From contig JAXMEQ010000007.1 of NCBI GenBank assembly GCA_046348225.1, positions 62,001 to 126,000 on the forward strand: 64,000 nucleotides of DNA, in the 5' to 3' direction. Below, one piece after another: positions 36,232 to 44,194 of this stretch. The stretch comes from JAXMEQ01 sp046348225. Lineage in GTDB: Bacteria; Pseudomonadota; Gammaproteobacteria; Burkholderiales; Burkholderiaceae_C. Both the position numbers and the translations under genes were made by a program. How positions within the stretch are numbered: the stretch's first letter is position 1; each line of letters begins with the position of its first letter. The notes beneath the pieces were generated by a model, which searched no databases, was not told where the DNA came from, and saw nothing but the letters and a program-made list of their open reading frames with translations.

Positions 36232-37799
36232 ACGCACTCATCTCCGTCTCTGACAAAACCGGCGTCGTCGAACTGGCGCGCGCGCTGCACGCCATGGGCA
36301 TCGGCCTCATTTCCACGGGTGGCACCGCAAAACTGCTGGCCGAGCAGGGACTGCCCGTGACGGAGGTGGCGGAAGTCACCGGCTTCCCCGAGATGCTGGA
36401 CGGCCGCGTCAAGACGCTGCATCCGAAGGTGCATGGCGGACTGCTGGCGCGCCGCGACCTGCCGGCTCACATGGCGGCGCTGAAGGCGCATGGGATCGAC
36501 ACCATCGACCTGCTGGTGGTCAACCTCTACCCGTTCGAGGCAACGGTGGCCAGGGCCGGTTGCACGCTGGAGGATGCCATCGAGAACATCGACATCGGCG
36601 GCCCGGCCATGGTGCGCAGTGCGGCCAAGAACTGGAAGGATGTGGCGGTGCTGACCGATGCCTCGCAGTACCCGGGCGTGCTGGATGAACTCAAGGCCAG
36701 TGGCACGCTCAGTGACCAGACAAAGTTTGCGCTGGCGGTGGCAGCGTTCAACCGCATCAGCAACTACGATGCGGCGATCAGCGACTACCTCTCGGGCATC
36801 CAGGCCGACGGCAGCCACTCGCTGTTCCCGGGCCAGGCCAATGGCCGCTTTGTGAAGCTGCAGGACCTGCGCTATGGCGAGAACCCGCACCAGCAGGCCG
36901 CGTTCTATCGCGACCTGTACCCGGCCCCCGGCTCGCTGGTCACGGCCCGGCAACTGCAGGGCAAGGAACTGAGCTACAACAATATCGCCGACGCGGATGC
37001 CGCCTGGGAATGCGTCAAGAGCTTCGACACGCCGGCCTGCGTGATCGTCAAGCACGCCAACCCGTGTGGCGTGGCCGTGGGCCCGGATGCGCTGGCGGCG
37101 TACACCAAGGCGTTCAAGACCGACCCCACATCGGCCTTCGGCGGCATCATTGCGCTGAACCGCACGCTGGACGGCGCGGCCGCCCAGGCCATCAGCCAGC
37201 AGTTCGTCGAGGTGCTGATGGCGCCCGCATTCACCGCCAAGGCGCTCGAAGTGTTCAAGGCCAAGGTCAATGTGCGCATCCTGCAGATCGATTTGCCACC
37301 GGGCGGCAAGACCGACTGGGACAACGGCCGCAACCTGATGGACGTCAAGCGCGTGGGCTCGGGCCTGCTGATGCAGACGGCCGACAACAAGGTGCTTTCG
37401 CTCGCCGACCTCAAGGTGGTGACCAAAAAGGCGCCCACACCGCAGCAGTTGCAGGACCTGCTGTTTGCCTGGACGGTGGCCAAGTACGTCAAGTCCAACG
37501 CCATCGTGTTCTGCAAGGACGGCATGACCATGGGGGTGGGCGCTGGTCAGATGAGCCGGCTGGATTCTGCGCGCATCGCCAGCATCAAGGCCGGGCACGC
37601 CGGCCTGTCGCTGGCGGGGACGGTGGTGGCCAGCGACGCTTTCTTTCCGTTCCGCGACGGGCTGGACGTGGTGGTGGACGCGGGCGCCGACTGCGTCATC
37701 CAGCCAGGGGGCTCGATGCGCGACCAGGAAGTCATCGCCGCTGCCGACGAGCGCGGCGTGGCCATGGTCTTTTCAGGGGTGCGGCATTTCCGCCACTGA
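36228..37799 (+). CDS. purH: bifunctional AICAR transformylase/IMP cyclohydrolase PurH
   Basis: A 523-residue enzyme catalysing the last two steps of purine synthesis. The N-terminal IMP cyclohydrolase domain (about 1-195) begins ALISVSDKTGVVELARALHA and carries ISTGGTAKLL. The C-terminal AICARFT domain has KHANPCGVAVG and ends with AGADCVIQPGGSMRDQEVIAAADERG. The ATG overlaps the fis stop. The following gap before hemL is filled by a dispersed repeat copy. Confidence 0.97.
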   Translation: MNALISVSDKTGVVELARALHAMGIGLISTGGTAKLLAEQGLPVTEVAEVTGFPEMLDGRVKTLHPKVHGGLLARRDLPAHMAALKAHGIDTIDLLVVNLYPFEATVARAGCTLEDAIENIDIGGPAMVRSAAKNWKDVAVLTDASQYPGVLDELKASGTLSDQTKFALAVAAFNRISNYDAAISDYLSGIQADGSHSLFPGQANGRFVKLQDLRYGENPHQQAAFYRDLYPAPGSLVTARQLQGKELSYNNIADADAAWECVKSFDTPACVIVKHANPCGVAVGPDALAAYTKAFKTDPTSAFGGIIALNRTLDGAAAQAISQQFVEVLMAPAFTAKALEVFKAKVNVRILQIDLPPGGKTDWDNGRNLMDVKRVGSGLLMQTADNKVLSLADLKVVTKKAPTPQQLQDLLFAWTVAKYVKSNAIVFCKDGMTMGVGAGQMSRLDSARIASIKAGHAGLSLAGTVVASDAFFPFRDGLDVVVDAGADCVIQPGGSMRDQEVIAAADERGVAMVFSGVRHFRH

Positions 37800-37812
37800 G
37801 ATCGGGCGAAAC

Positions 37813-37862
37813 GGCTGTAGCCCGCGCCGGTACTGCGTAAGGCGCTATTGAATTTATAGCGA
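37813..37862. repeat. dispersed palindromic repeat, copy 5
   Basis: GGCTGTAGCCCGCGCC, TACTGCGTAAGGC, stem GCTATTGAATTTATAGC. It occupies the gap between convergent purH and hemL. The hemL stop codon TAA (37856-37854) and last Leu codon lie inside its stem. Confidence 0.78.
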
Positions 37863-39164
37863 CTTGAAGATGGCTGCTGCGGCTGCCACCGTCTCTGCGA
37901 TATCGGCGTCGGAGTGCGCGCCGCTCACAAAGCCGGCTTCGTACAGCGCCGGCGCGATGTAAACGCCACGGTCCAGCAGGCCGTGGAACAGGGTGTTGAA
38001 CCGGGCGCCGTCGCTCTTCATCACAGCCGGGTAGTTTTGCGGCAACGCGTCCAGCAGGAAAAAGCCGAACATGCCCCCTTCGCAGTCGGCACTGAAGGCC
38101 ACGCCTTCGCTGCGGGCGGCGGTGCTCAGGCCATCGACCAGCTTGCGCGTTTTGGCGGACAGCGCATCAAAGAAGCCCGGCTTGCGGATCTCGCGCAGCG
38201 TGGCCAGCCCGCAGGCGGTGGCCACCGGATTACCCGACAACGTGCCCGCCTGGTAGACCGGGCCCAGCGGCGCCAGCTGCTCCATCACGGCGCGCGAGCC
38301 GCCAAAGGCGGCCAGAGGCATGCCGCCGCCGATGACCTTGCCAAGAACCGTGATGTCGGGCCGGAAGCCCGGCAGGGCTTTGGCGTAAACGCTCTGCGCG
38401 CTGCCCAGCGCCACGCGGAAGCCCGTCATCACCTCGTCAAACGCCAGCAACGCGCCGTACTCGGTGCACAGCTCCCGGCAGCGTTTCATGAAGGGCACAC
38501 TGGCCCGCACGAAATTCATGTTGCCCGCGATCGGTTCGATCATCAGGCAGGCGATCTCCTTGCCGTGCAGCGCGAACGCCTCTTCCAGCTGGGACACGTT
38601 GTTGTACTCCAGCACCAGGGTGTGCTGCACTACTTCGGGCGGCACGCCGGCACTGGTCGGGTTGCCGAAGGTCGCCAGGCCCGAGCCGGCCTTGACCAGC
38701 AGCGCATCGGCGTGGCCGTGGTAGCAGCCCTCGAACTTGATGAGCTTGCTGCGCCCGGTGGCGCCGCGCGCGAGGCGGATGGCGCTCATCGCCGCTTCGG
38801 TGCCGGAGCTGACCAGCCGCACCATGTCCATGGACGGGACCAGGCCAAGGATTTCTTCGGCCAGTTCGATTTCGCGCTCGGTCGGCGCGCCATACGAGAA
38901 GCCTTCCAGCACGGCCTTCTGCACAGCCTCCACCACGGCAGGGTGACCATGGCCCAGGATCATCGGCCCCCAGGAGCCGATGTAGTCGATGTGGCGTTTG
39001 CCGTTGGCATCCCAGAAGTAGGCGCCCTGCGCGCGCTGCACAAACCGCGGCGTGCCGCCGACGGCACGGAAGGCGCGGACCGGGGAATTCACGCCCCCCG
39101 GAATGGTCTTGCGGGCACGGTCAAAGAGTTGCTGGTTGCGGTCGGTGTCAGTGCTTGGTGTCAT
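37854..39164 (-). CDS. hemL: glutamate-1-semialdehyde 2,1-aminomutase
   Basis: A 436-residue PLP enzyme of the class III aminotransferase fold that makes 5-aminolevulinate in the C5 haem pathway. The PLP lysine is K276 (TVLGKVIGGGMPLAAFGG). Other markers are PGGVNSPVRAF near the start, SSGTEAAMSAIRLARG and LAFDEVMTGFR. Its start lies within the end of the thiD gene (17-base overlap), so the two are probably coexpressed. The stop codon is provided by a dispersed repeat. Confidence 0.96.
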   Translation of the reverse strand: MTPSTDTDRNQQLFDRARKTIPGGVNSPVRAFRAVGGTPRFVQRAQGAYFWDANGKRHIDYIGSWGPMILGHGHPAVVEAVQKAVLEGFSYGAPTEREIELAEEILGLVPSMDMVRLVSSGTEAAMSAIRLARGATGRSKLIKFEGCYHGHADALLVKAGSGLATFGNPTSAGVPPEVVQHTLVLEYNNVSQLEEAFALHGKEIACLMIEPIAGNMNFVRASVPFMKRCRELCTEYGALLAFDEVMTGFRVALGSAQSVYAKALPGFRPDITVLGKVIGGGMPLAAFGGSRAVMEQLAPLGPVYQAGTLSGNPVATACGLATLREIRKPGFFDALSAKTRKLVDGLSTAARSEGVAFSADCEGGMFGFFLLDALPQNYPAVMKSDGARFNTLFHGLLDRGVYIAPALYEAGFVSGAHSDADIAETVAAAAAIFKSL

Positions 39165-40086
39165 GGGGTGGCATGTCGAAGCCCTGCAGGGCTTCCATCT
39201 GGTCGTTGGCGGCTTCGTCGCCGGTGTCGGGCTGGGCCCAGAACAGGCGGTCGGGAATCACGTTGCCCATGCCCGGGCGGAAGCCCGAATCGAGGCAGCG
39301 GTCGAGGTAGCTCAGCGCTTCGGTGGCCGCGGCGGCCAGGTCGCTGCCACTGGCGATCAGGGCCGCCAGTGCGGCCGACAGCGTGTCGCCCGCGCCCGAG
39401 AACACGGCATCAAAGCGCTCGAACTTCTCGCTGCCGAGGACGGTTTGCGGGGTGGCCAGCACGTTGTCGATGAACTGGTCGGGCAGCGGAATGCCCGTGA
39501 CGAGCGTGTACGGCACCCCCAGTTCCGAGGCCGCCTTGGCAATGTCGCGCGCGGTCGGGCTGCGGTCGCTGCCCCAGTCGGGCAGCAGCCAGCGCCAAAG
39601 GGTGCTGTGGTTTCCTACCAACACGGTGGTCTGCGGCAGCAGGAGCTCGCGGAAGGCGTCCAGGTACAGGTCAATCTGGCCCTCGTTCCACCACGACAGG
39701 TTGGGCATGTAGGCGACCAGCGGCACATCGGCATAGTCCGCGGCAATTTCGGCAACCGCGGAGATGTTCTCCGGCCCGCCGACGAAGCCGACCTTGATGA
39801 CCTGCACCGGGACATCTTCCAGGATGGTGCGCGCCTGCTCGGATACCGACTCCTCGTCGAAGGCGAAATGGTCCAGGATCTCGGCCGTGTCACGCGTGTA
39901 GGCACCCGTGACCACCGGCAGTGCATGGGCGCCTACCGAGGCAATCGCCGTCACGTCGCCGGCCAGGCCGCCAGCGCCGCTGGGGTCATTTGCATTGAAC
40001 ACCAAGACGCACGCCGGGCTCTCGCCGTCGGCTTCGTCGCCGGGCGCGGCACCGGTTGGCGCGGCAGGGGAATTGGGGTTTGTCAT
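39148..40086 (-). CDS. thiD: hydroxymethylpyrimidine/phosphomethylpyrimidine kinase
   Basis: A 312-residue ribokinase-fold kinase, probably phosphorylating HMP and HMP-P for thiamine synthesis. The N-terminal FNANDPSGAGGLAGDVTAI motif and the C-terminal FSGAGDTLSAALAALIA anion hole with catalytic Asp are present. The protein carries an acidic, low-complexity N-terminal extension of about 25 residues and a C-terminal tail of similar length, both absent in enteric ThiD. The gene overlaps hemL and diverges from the rubredoxin gene. Confidence 0.85.
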   Translation of the reverse strand: MTNPNSPAAPTGAAPGDEADGESPACVLVFNANDPSGAGGLAGDVTAIASVGAHALPVVTGAYTRDTAEILDHFAFDEESVSEQARTILEDVPVQVIKVGFVGGPENISAVAEIAADYADVPLVAYMPNLSWWNEGQIDLYLDAFRELLLPQTTVLVGNHSTLWRWLLPDWGSDRSPTARDIAKAASELGVPYTLVTGIPLPDQFIDNVLATPQTVLGSEKFERFDAVFSGAGDTLSAALAALIASGSDLAAAATEALSYLDRCLDSGFRPGMGNVIPDRLFWAQPDTGDEAANDQMEALQGFDMPPHDTKH

Positions 40087-40179
40087 AGGCCTGATCTCAA
40101 CAGTGGCGGCGGCTTGCGCGCGGCTCGTTCGCAGTGCCTCGATACAATCGTTGCATTCTATGCGAAGGCCCTTTAAGCT

Positions 40180-40353
40180 GTGACCGAAACTAAAACTTGG
40201 ATGTGTCTGATCTGCGGGTGGATCTACGATGAAGCCAGCGGAGCCCCTGATCATGGTATCGCGCCCGGAACGCCGTGGGCTGCGGTGCCGATGAACTGGA
40301 CCTGCCCTGAATGCGGGGCGCGCAAGGAAGATTTTGAGATGGTTCAGATCTGA
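40180..40353 (+). CDS. rubredoxin
   Basis: A 57-residue protein from a GTG start: MTETKTWMCLICGWIYDEA...ends EDFEMVQI. The iron site is C9-x2-C12 (MCLICGWIYDEASG) and C43-x2-C46 (NWTCPECGARKEDFE), the two knuckles of a rubredoxin, with the usual Pro/Trp-rich core between. It carries single electrons for an unidentified acceptor. It lies divergent from thiD and 60 bases before pilG, an arrangement common in betaproteobacteria. A promoter-like TTTAAG-GTG context precedes it; no obvious ribosome binding site decides the start. Confidence 0.93.
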   Translation: MTETKTWMCLICGWIYDEASGAPDHGIAPGTPWAAVPMNWTCPECGARKEDFEMVQI

Positions 40354-40413
40354 GGTAGCCGCATGGCGGGATGCGCGGCCCGACGTCGTTGAAAGAATGA
40401 GGAGCAGCGTCAA

Positions 40414-40812
40414 GTGAGCACGAACGGATCAGGCTTCAAGGTCCTGGTGATTGACGACAGCAACACCATACGCCGCAGCGCCGAGATTTTCCTCAAGCAG
40501 GGCGGCCACGAAGTCATGCTCGCCGAGGACGGCTTCGACGCGCTGGCGAAGGTCAATGACTACCTGCCCAACCTGATCTTCTGCGACATCCTCATGCCCC
40601 GTCTGGATGGTTACCAGACATGCGCCATCATCAAGCGCAACGCGAAATTCGCGTCCGTGCCGGTGGTGATGCTGTCATCCAAGGACGGCGTTTTCGACAA
40701 GGCGAGGGGTCGCATGGTTGGCTCCCAGGATTACCTGACAAAGCCGTTCACCAAGGACCAGCTGCTGCAGACCGTGCTGCAGTTTGGTGCACAACAACAA
40801 GGAGTAGCGTGA
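40414..40812 (+). CDS. pilG: type IV pilus response regulator PilG
   Basis: A 132-residue single receiver domain, GTG start. Acidic pocket D14-D15 (VIDDSN), phospho-acceptor D58 (IFCDILMP), and the Lys in LTKPFTKD. The FKVLVIDDSNTIRRSAEIFLKQGGHEV start and its place at the head of pilGHIJ-chpA identify PilG, which in Pseudomonas promotes pilus extension downstream of the ChpA kinase. The pilH start overlaps its stop (TGATG). Confidence 0.93.
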   Translation: MSTNGSGFKVLVIDDSNTIRRSAEIFLKQGGHEVMLAEDGFDALAKVNDYLPNLIFCDILMPRLDGYQTCAIIKRNAKFASVPVVMLSSKDGVFDKARGRMVGSQDYLTKPFTKDQLLQTVLQFGAQQQGVA

Positions 40813-41177
40813 TGCCCATTCACAAGGTACTGGTCGTGGACGATTCCAAGACCGAATTGATGTTCATGACGGATTTGCTGCAGAAGAACGGCTTTACCGT
40901 GAAGACTGCGGAAAACGCCGAGGATGCCTTCCGCCGCCTGGCCGAAGAAAAACCCGACCTGATCCTGATGGACGTGGTGATGCCCGGACAGAACGGCTTC
41001 CAGCTCACCCGTGCCATCACCCGCGACCCCCTGTACGCAGACGTGCCGATCATCATGTGCACCAGCAAGAATCAGGAAACCGATCGCGTCTGGGGCATGC
41101 GCCAGGGCGCGCGTGACTACATCACCAAACCGGTGGACGCTGACGAGTTGATGGCCAAGATCAAGGCGCTGAGCTGA
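40812..41177 (+). CDS. pilH: type IV pilus response regulator PilH
   Basis: A 121-residue stand-alone receiver domain. Acidic residues D10-D11 (VVDDSKTE), phospho-acceptor D54 (ILMDVVMPGQNG) and Lys in ITKPVDADEL are intact. PilH counterbalances PilG, favouring retraction or acting as a phosphate sink. It is coupled to pilG by TGATG and followed after 23 bases by pilI. Confidence 0.93.
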   Translation: MPIHKVLVVDDSKTELMFMTDLLQKNGFTVKTAENAEDAFRRLAEEKPDLILMDVVMPGQNGFQLTRAITRDPLYADVPIIMCTSKNQETDRVWGMRQGARDYITKPVDADELMAKIKALS

Positions 41178-41200
41178 TCCGCCGCCGTCACCCATAACGC

Positions 41201-41731
41201 ATGGCCAACAGAGAAGCACTCCGCGAACTTCAAAGCCGCCTGGCCACCCGGCTGCAGGCGGCCCGAACCGAGGGCGTGGCGGCTGCGTGGCTCGCCGTGG
41301 AGGCTGCCGGTGCCCGTTACCTGTTTCCGCTGAGCCAGTCCGGGGAAATCTTCCCCTGGGCCAGCGCGCAGCCCGTGCCGTACACGCAGCCCTGGTTCCT
41401 CGGCGTCGCCAACCTGCGCGGCGGCCTCTATGGCGTGGTGGACCTGGCAAGCTTTGTCACGGGCAGTTCGCCAGGCATGCGCTCGGAGCTGGCGCGTTCC
41501 GAGTCGCGCCTGGTCGCGCTCAATGCACTGCTTGACATCAATTGCGCCCTGCTGATTGACCGGCTTGCTGGCCTGCGCAACGCCGAAGCGTTTACCTCGT
41601 CCAGCGAGCCGCCCGCAGGCTCGCCGGCTTACTTCGGCTCCGGCTTTGTCGATGCCAATGGTGCGTACTGGCAGGAAATCAACCTGCAGACGCTGTCGCA
41701 ACAACCCCAATTCCTGAGCATCAGCGCGTAG
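41201..41731 (+). CDS. pilI: CheW-like adaptor PilI
   Basis: A 176-residue CheW-domain protein that couples the receptor PilJ to the kinase. FLGVANLRGGLYGVVDLASFV is the CheW signature; the rest is the expected double beta-barrel. It has the position and length of PilI. The stop lies 31 bases before pilJ. Confidence 0.9.
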   Translation: MANREALRELQSRLATRLQAARTEGVAAAWLAVEAAGARYLFPLSQSGEIFPWASAQPVPYTQPWFLGVANLRGGLYGVVDLASFVTGSSPGMRSELARSESRLVALNALLDINCALLIDRLAGLRNAEAFTSSSEPPAGSPAYFGSGFVDANGAYWQEINLQTLSQQPQFLSISA

Positions 41732-41762
41732 GCGCGCTTCAGTTTTCCCGGAAGGCTGCATC

Positions 41763-44069
41763 ATGTCCGTCGTTGACCAACTCACCAAACTGTTCTCCAA
41801 GAAGAAACCTGCCGAGACCGAGGCCGACCTCAGTCTTGGCATGCCGGATGGCTCCATGGACCCGTTGGCAACCGGTGCCATGGAAGCGTCGGGCAACACC
41901 ACCACGGCCATGACGGTCGAGCCCGAGCGGCCCGATGACGCACCGGCAAGCCGGATGGCTGGCGAAGATGAGATGGCAGGCCAGCCGCCCGTGGAAGATG
42001 CAGAACTGGTGTCGGTTCCGCTGCTGGGACGCCGGACCATTGTTCAGCACCAGCGGATCCTGTTCATCTTGCTGGCCTTCTCGCTGGTGGTGCTGGGTGC
42101 GGTGACCGTATTCGCGCTGAATCAGGCCGACCGGGTCGCCCAGCAGGTGGCCGGTACCGGGCAGTCGCTGATGCAGTCGCAACGCCTTGCAAAATCGGTA
42201 TCACAGGCGCTGGTGGGCTCGGCCCAGGCGTTTCCGGACGTGAAGGAGAGCGCGGACGTGCTGGCCAAGACCGTGCGCGGCCTGTCGGCGGGTGACGACC
42301 AGCTGCGCCTGCAGCCGGTCAGCGCCGAACTGCTGGAAGACGTGAACAAGATCACGCCGCTGATGGAGCGGGCCGAAAAGAACGCCGGCACCGTGATGGG
42401 CCAGCAGAAGATCCTGACGCAGGTGGGCAACGCCCTGCGGACCATCAACCGGCAGTCCTCTGACCTGCTGGAAATTGCGGAGACGGTGTCGTCGCTCAAG
42501 CTGCAGCAAAACGCCGCGCCGGCAGAAATTTCCGCCGCCGGCCAGCTGGTGATGTTGACGCAGCGCATCGGCAAATCAGCCAACGAATTCCTGACGATGG
42601 AGGGTGTGTCGCCCGAGGCGGTGTTCCTGCTGGGCAAGGACCTGAACTCCTTCAAGGAAATTGCCCAGGGCCTGCTGGATGGCAGCCCGGAGCTGCGTCT
42701 GGCCGGCTCCAAGGACGAACAGACCCGCGAGCGGCTTGATGCGCTGTTGAAGTTGTACGAGCAGACGCGTACCCAGGCGGGTGCCATTCTGGGCAACCTG
42801 CAGGGCCTGGTGTCTGCGCGGGAGGCGCAGGCCGCGATCATTGCCGACTCCGAGCCGCTGCGTCGTGCGCTGGAAGACCTGCAGGGCAAGCTGTCGGCCC
42901 AGACCGGTCTGGGTGCCGGTGCACTGGCGGCACTTGCGATCTCTGCCGTGTTCGCCATTCTCTGTGCCGTGGGCCTGGCCTATGTTCAGCTGCAGGACAG
43001 CCGCAAGCGCCAGATCGTTGCCGAACAGCAGCGACTCGAAGCCGAGAGCCAGGAGCAGGAAGCCAAGCGCGTGAACGACGCCAACCAGGCGGCCATTTTG
43101 CGCTTGATGAACGAATTGCAGACAGTGGCTGAAGGCGACCTGACACAGGAAGCGACGGTGACCGAAGACATCACCGGCGCCATCGCCGACTCGGTGAACT
43201 ACACGGTGGAAGAACTTCGCCAGCTGGTGGGCAACGTGCAGAACACGGCGACCCGGGTGGCGCAGACGACGGCCCAGGTGGAAAGCACATCCACCGAGCT
43301 GCTGGCGGCATCCACCGAGCAGCTGCGCGAGATTCGCGAAACCGGCCAGTCCGTGCTCGACATGGCAGGCCGAATCAACCAGGTGTCCGGACAAGCCCAG
43401 GAGTCGGCCCAGGTGGCCCGCCAATCCCTGATGGCAGCCGAGTCCGGTTTGCAGGCTGTGCAGAACGCCATCGGCGGCATGAACTCCATCCGCGACCAGA
43501 TCCAGGAAACCTCCAAGCGCATCAAGCGGCTGGGCGAATCGTCGCAGGAGATTGGTGAAATCACGGAACTGATCTCCGACATTACCGAACAGACGAACGT
43601 GCTGGCCCTGAACGCTGCCATCCAGGCGGCGTCAGCCGGTGAAGCCGGGCGAGGCTTCTCGGTGGTGGCGGAAGAAGTGCAGCGGCTGGCCGAGCGCTCC
43701 GCTGACGCTACGCGGCAGATTTCGGCGCTGGTGAAGGCCATTCAGACGGACACGCAGGACGCGGTGGCCGCCATGGAACGCTCGACGCAGGGTGTGGTGG
43801 AAGGGGCCAAACTGTCTGACAACGCCGGTACCGCCCTGACCGAGATTGACCAGGTGTCGCGAAAACTCGCTGACCTGATTGAGCAGATTTCGAACTCGGC
43901 GTCGAAGGAAGCCGAATCCGCCAACGTGGTGGCCGGCAACATCCAGCACATTTTCGCGGTGACGGAGCAGACCGGAGAAGGTACGCGTTCCACGGCGCAG
44001 CAGGTGCGGGAGCTGTCACGCATGGCCGAGGAACTTCGCCAGTCGGTGTCGCGGTTCAAGATCGCATGA
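41763..44069 (+). CDS. pilJ: methyl-accepting chemotaxis protein PilJ
   Basis: A 768-residue receptor. Unusually for an MCP, about 95 mainly acidic/Pro residues precede the first membrane helix (about 99-119). The periplasmic part (about 120-380) contains two PilJ-type helical modules (with QSQRLAKSVSQALVGSAQAF and LTQRIGKSANEFL). TM2 is at about 382-405, then HAMP and the signalling domain with the hairpin tip EQTNVLALNAAIQAASAGEAG near residue 610. PilJ is the sensor of the Chp system. No CheR-type pilK gene follows. Confidence 0.93.
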   Translation: MSVVDQLTKLFSKKKPAETEADLSLGMPDGSMDPLATGAMEASGNTTTAMTVEPERPDDAPASRMAGEDEMAGQPPVEDAELVSVPLLGRRTIVQHQRILFILLAFSLVVLGAVTVFALNQADRVAQQVAGTGQSLMQSQRLAKSVSQALVGSAQAFPDVKESADVLAKTVRGLSAGDDQLRLQPVSAELLEDVNKITPLMERAEKNAGTVMGQQKILTQVGNALRTINRQSSDLLEIAETVSSLKLQQNAAPAEISAAGQLVMLTQRIGKSANEFLTMEGVSPEAVFLLGKDLNSFKEIAQGLLDGSPELRLAGSKDEQTRERLDALLKLYEQTRTQAGAILGNLQGLVSAREAQAAIIADSEPLRRALEDLQGKLSAQTGLGAGALAALAISAVFAILCAVGLAYVQLQDSRKRQIVAEQQRLEAESQEQEAKRVNDANQAAILRLMNELQTVAEGDLTQEATVTEDITGAIADSVNYTVEELRQLVGNVQNTATRVAQTTAQVESTSTELLAASTEQLREIRETGQSVLDMAGRINQVSGQAQESAQVARQSLMAAESGLQAVQNAIGGMNSIRDQIQETSKRIKRLGESSQEIGEITELISDITEQTNVLALNAAIQAASAGEAGRGFSVVAEEVQRLAERSADATRQISALVKAIQTDTQDAVAAMERSTQGVVEGAKLSDNAGTALTEIDQVSRKLADLIEQISNSASKEAESANVVAGNIQHIFAVTEQTGEGTRSTAQQVRELSRMAEELRQSVSRFKIA

Positions 44070-44074
44070 ACTGG

Positions 44075-44155
44075 GCTCCCCCCCGAAGCGCCTTCGGCGC
44101 CTCCCCCGTAAGGGGGCGTCACCTGCAGCCCGGCGAAGCCGGCTCTGCGGTGGCA
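44075..44155. repeat. G+C-rich cluster of three short hairpins
   Basis: Three consecutive inverted repeats in the pilJ-chpA gap: GCGCC-TTC-GGCGC (44088-44100), CCCCC-GTAA-GGGGG (44103-44116) and CCGGC-GAA-GCCGG (about 44130-44142). Such hairpin strings occur between genes in comamonads; it may attenuate transcription between pilJ and chpA or stabilise the upstream mRNA. No T-run follows. Confidence 0.55.
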
Positions 44156-44194
44156 CGGGCAAATTCACGGTCACGTACGCGGCAAGGGTAGGCC

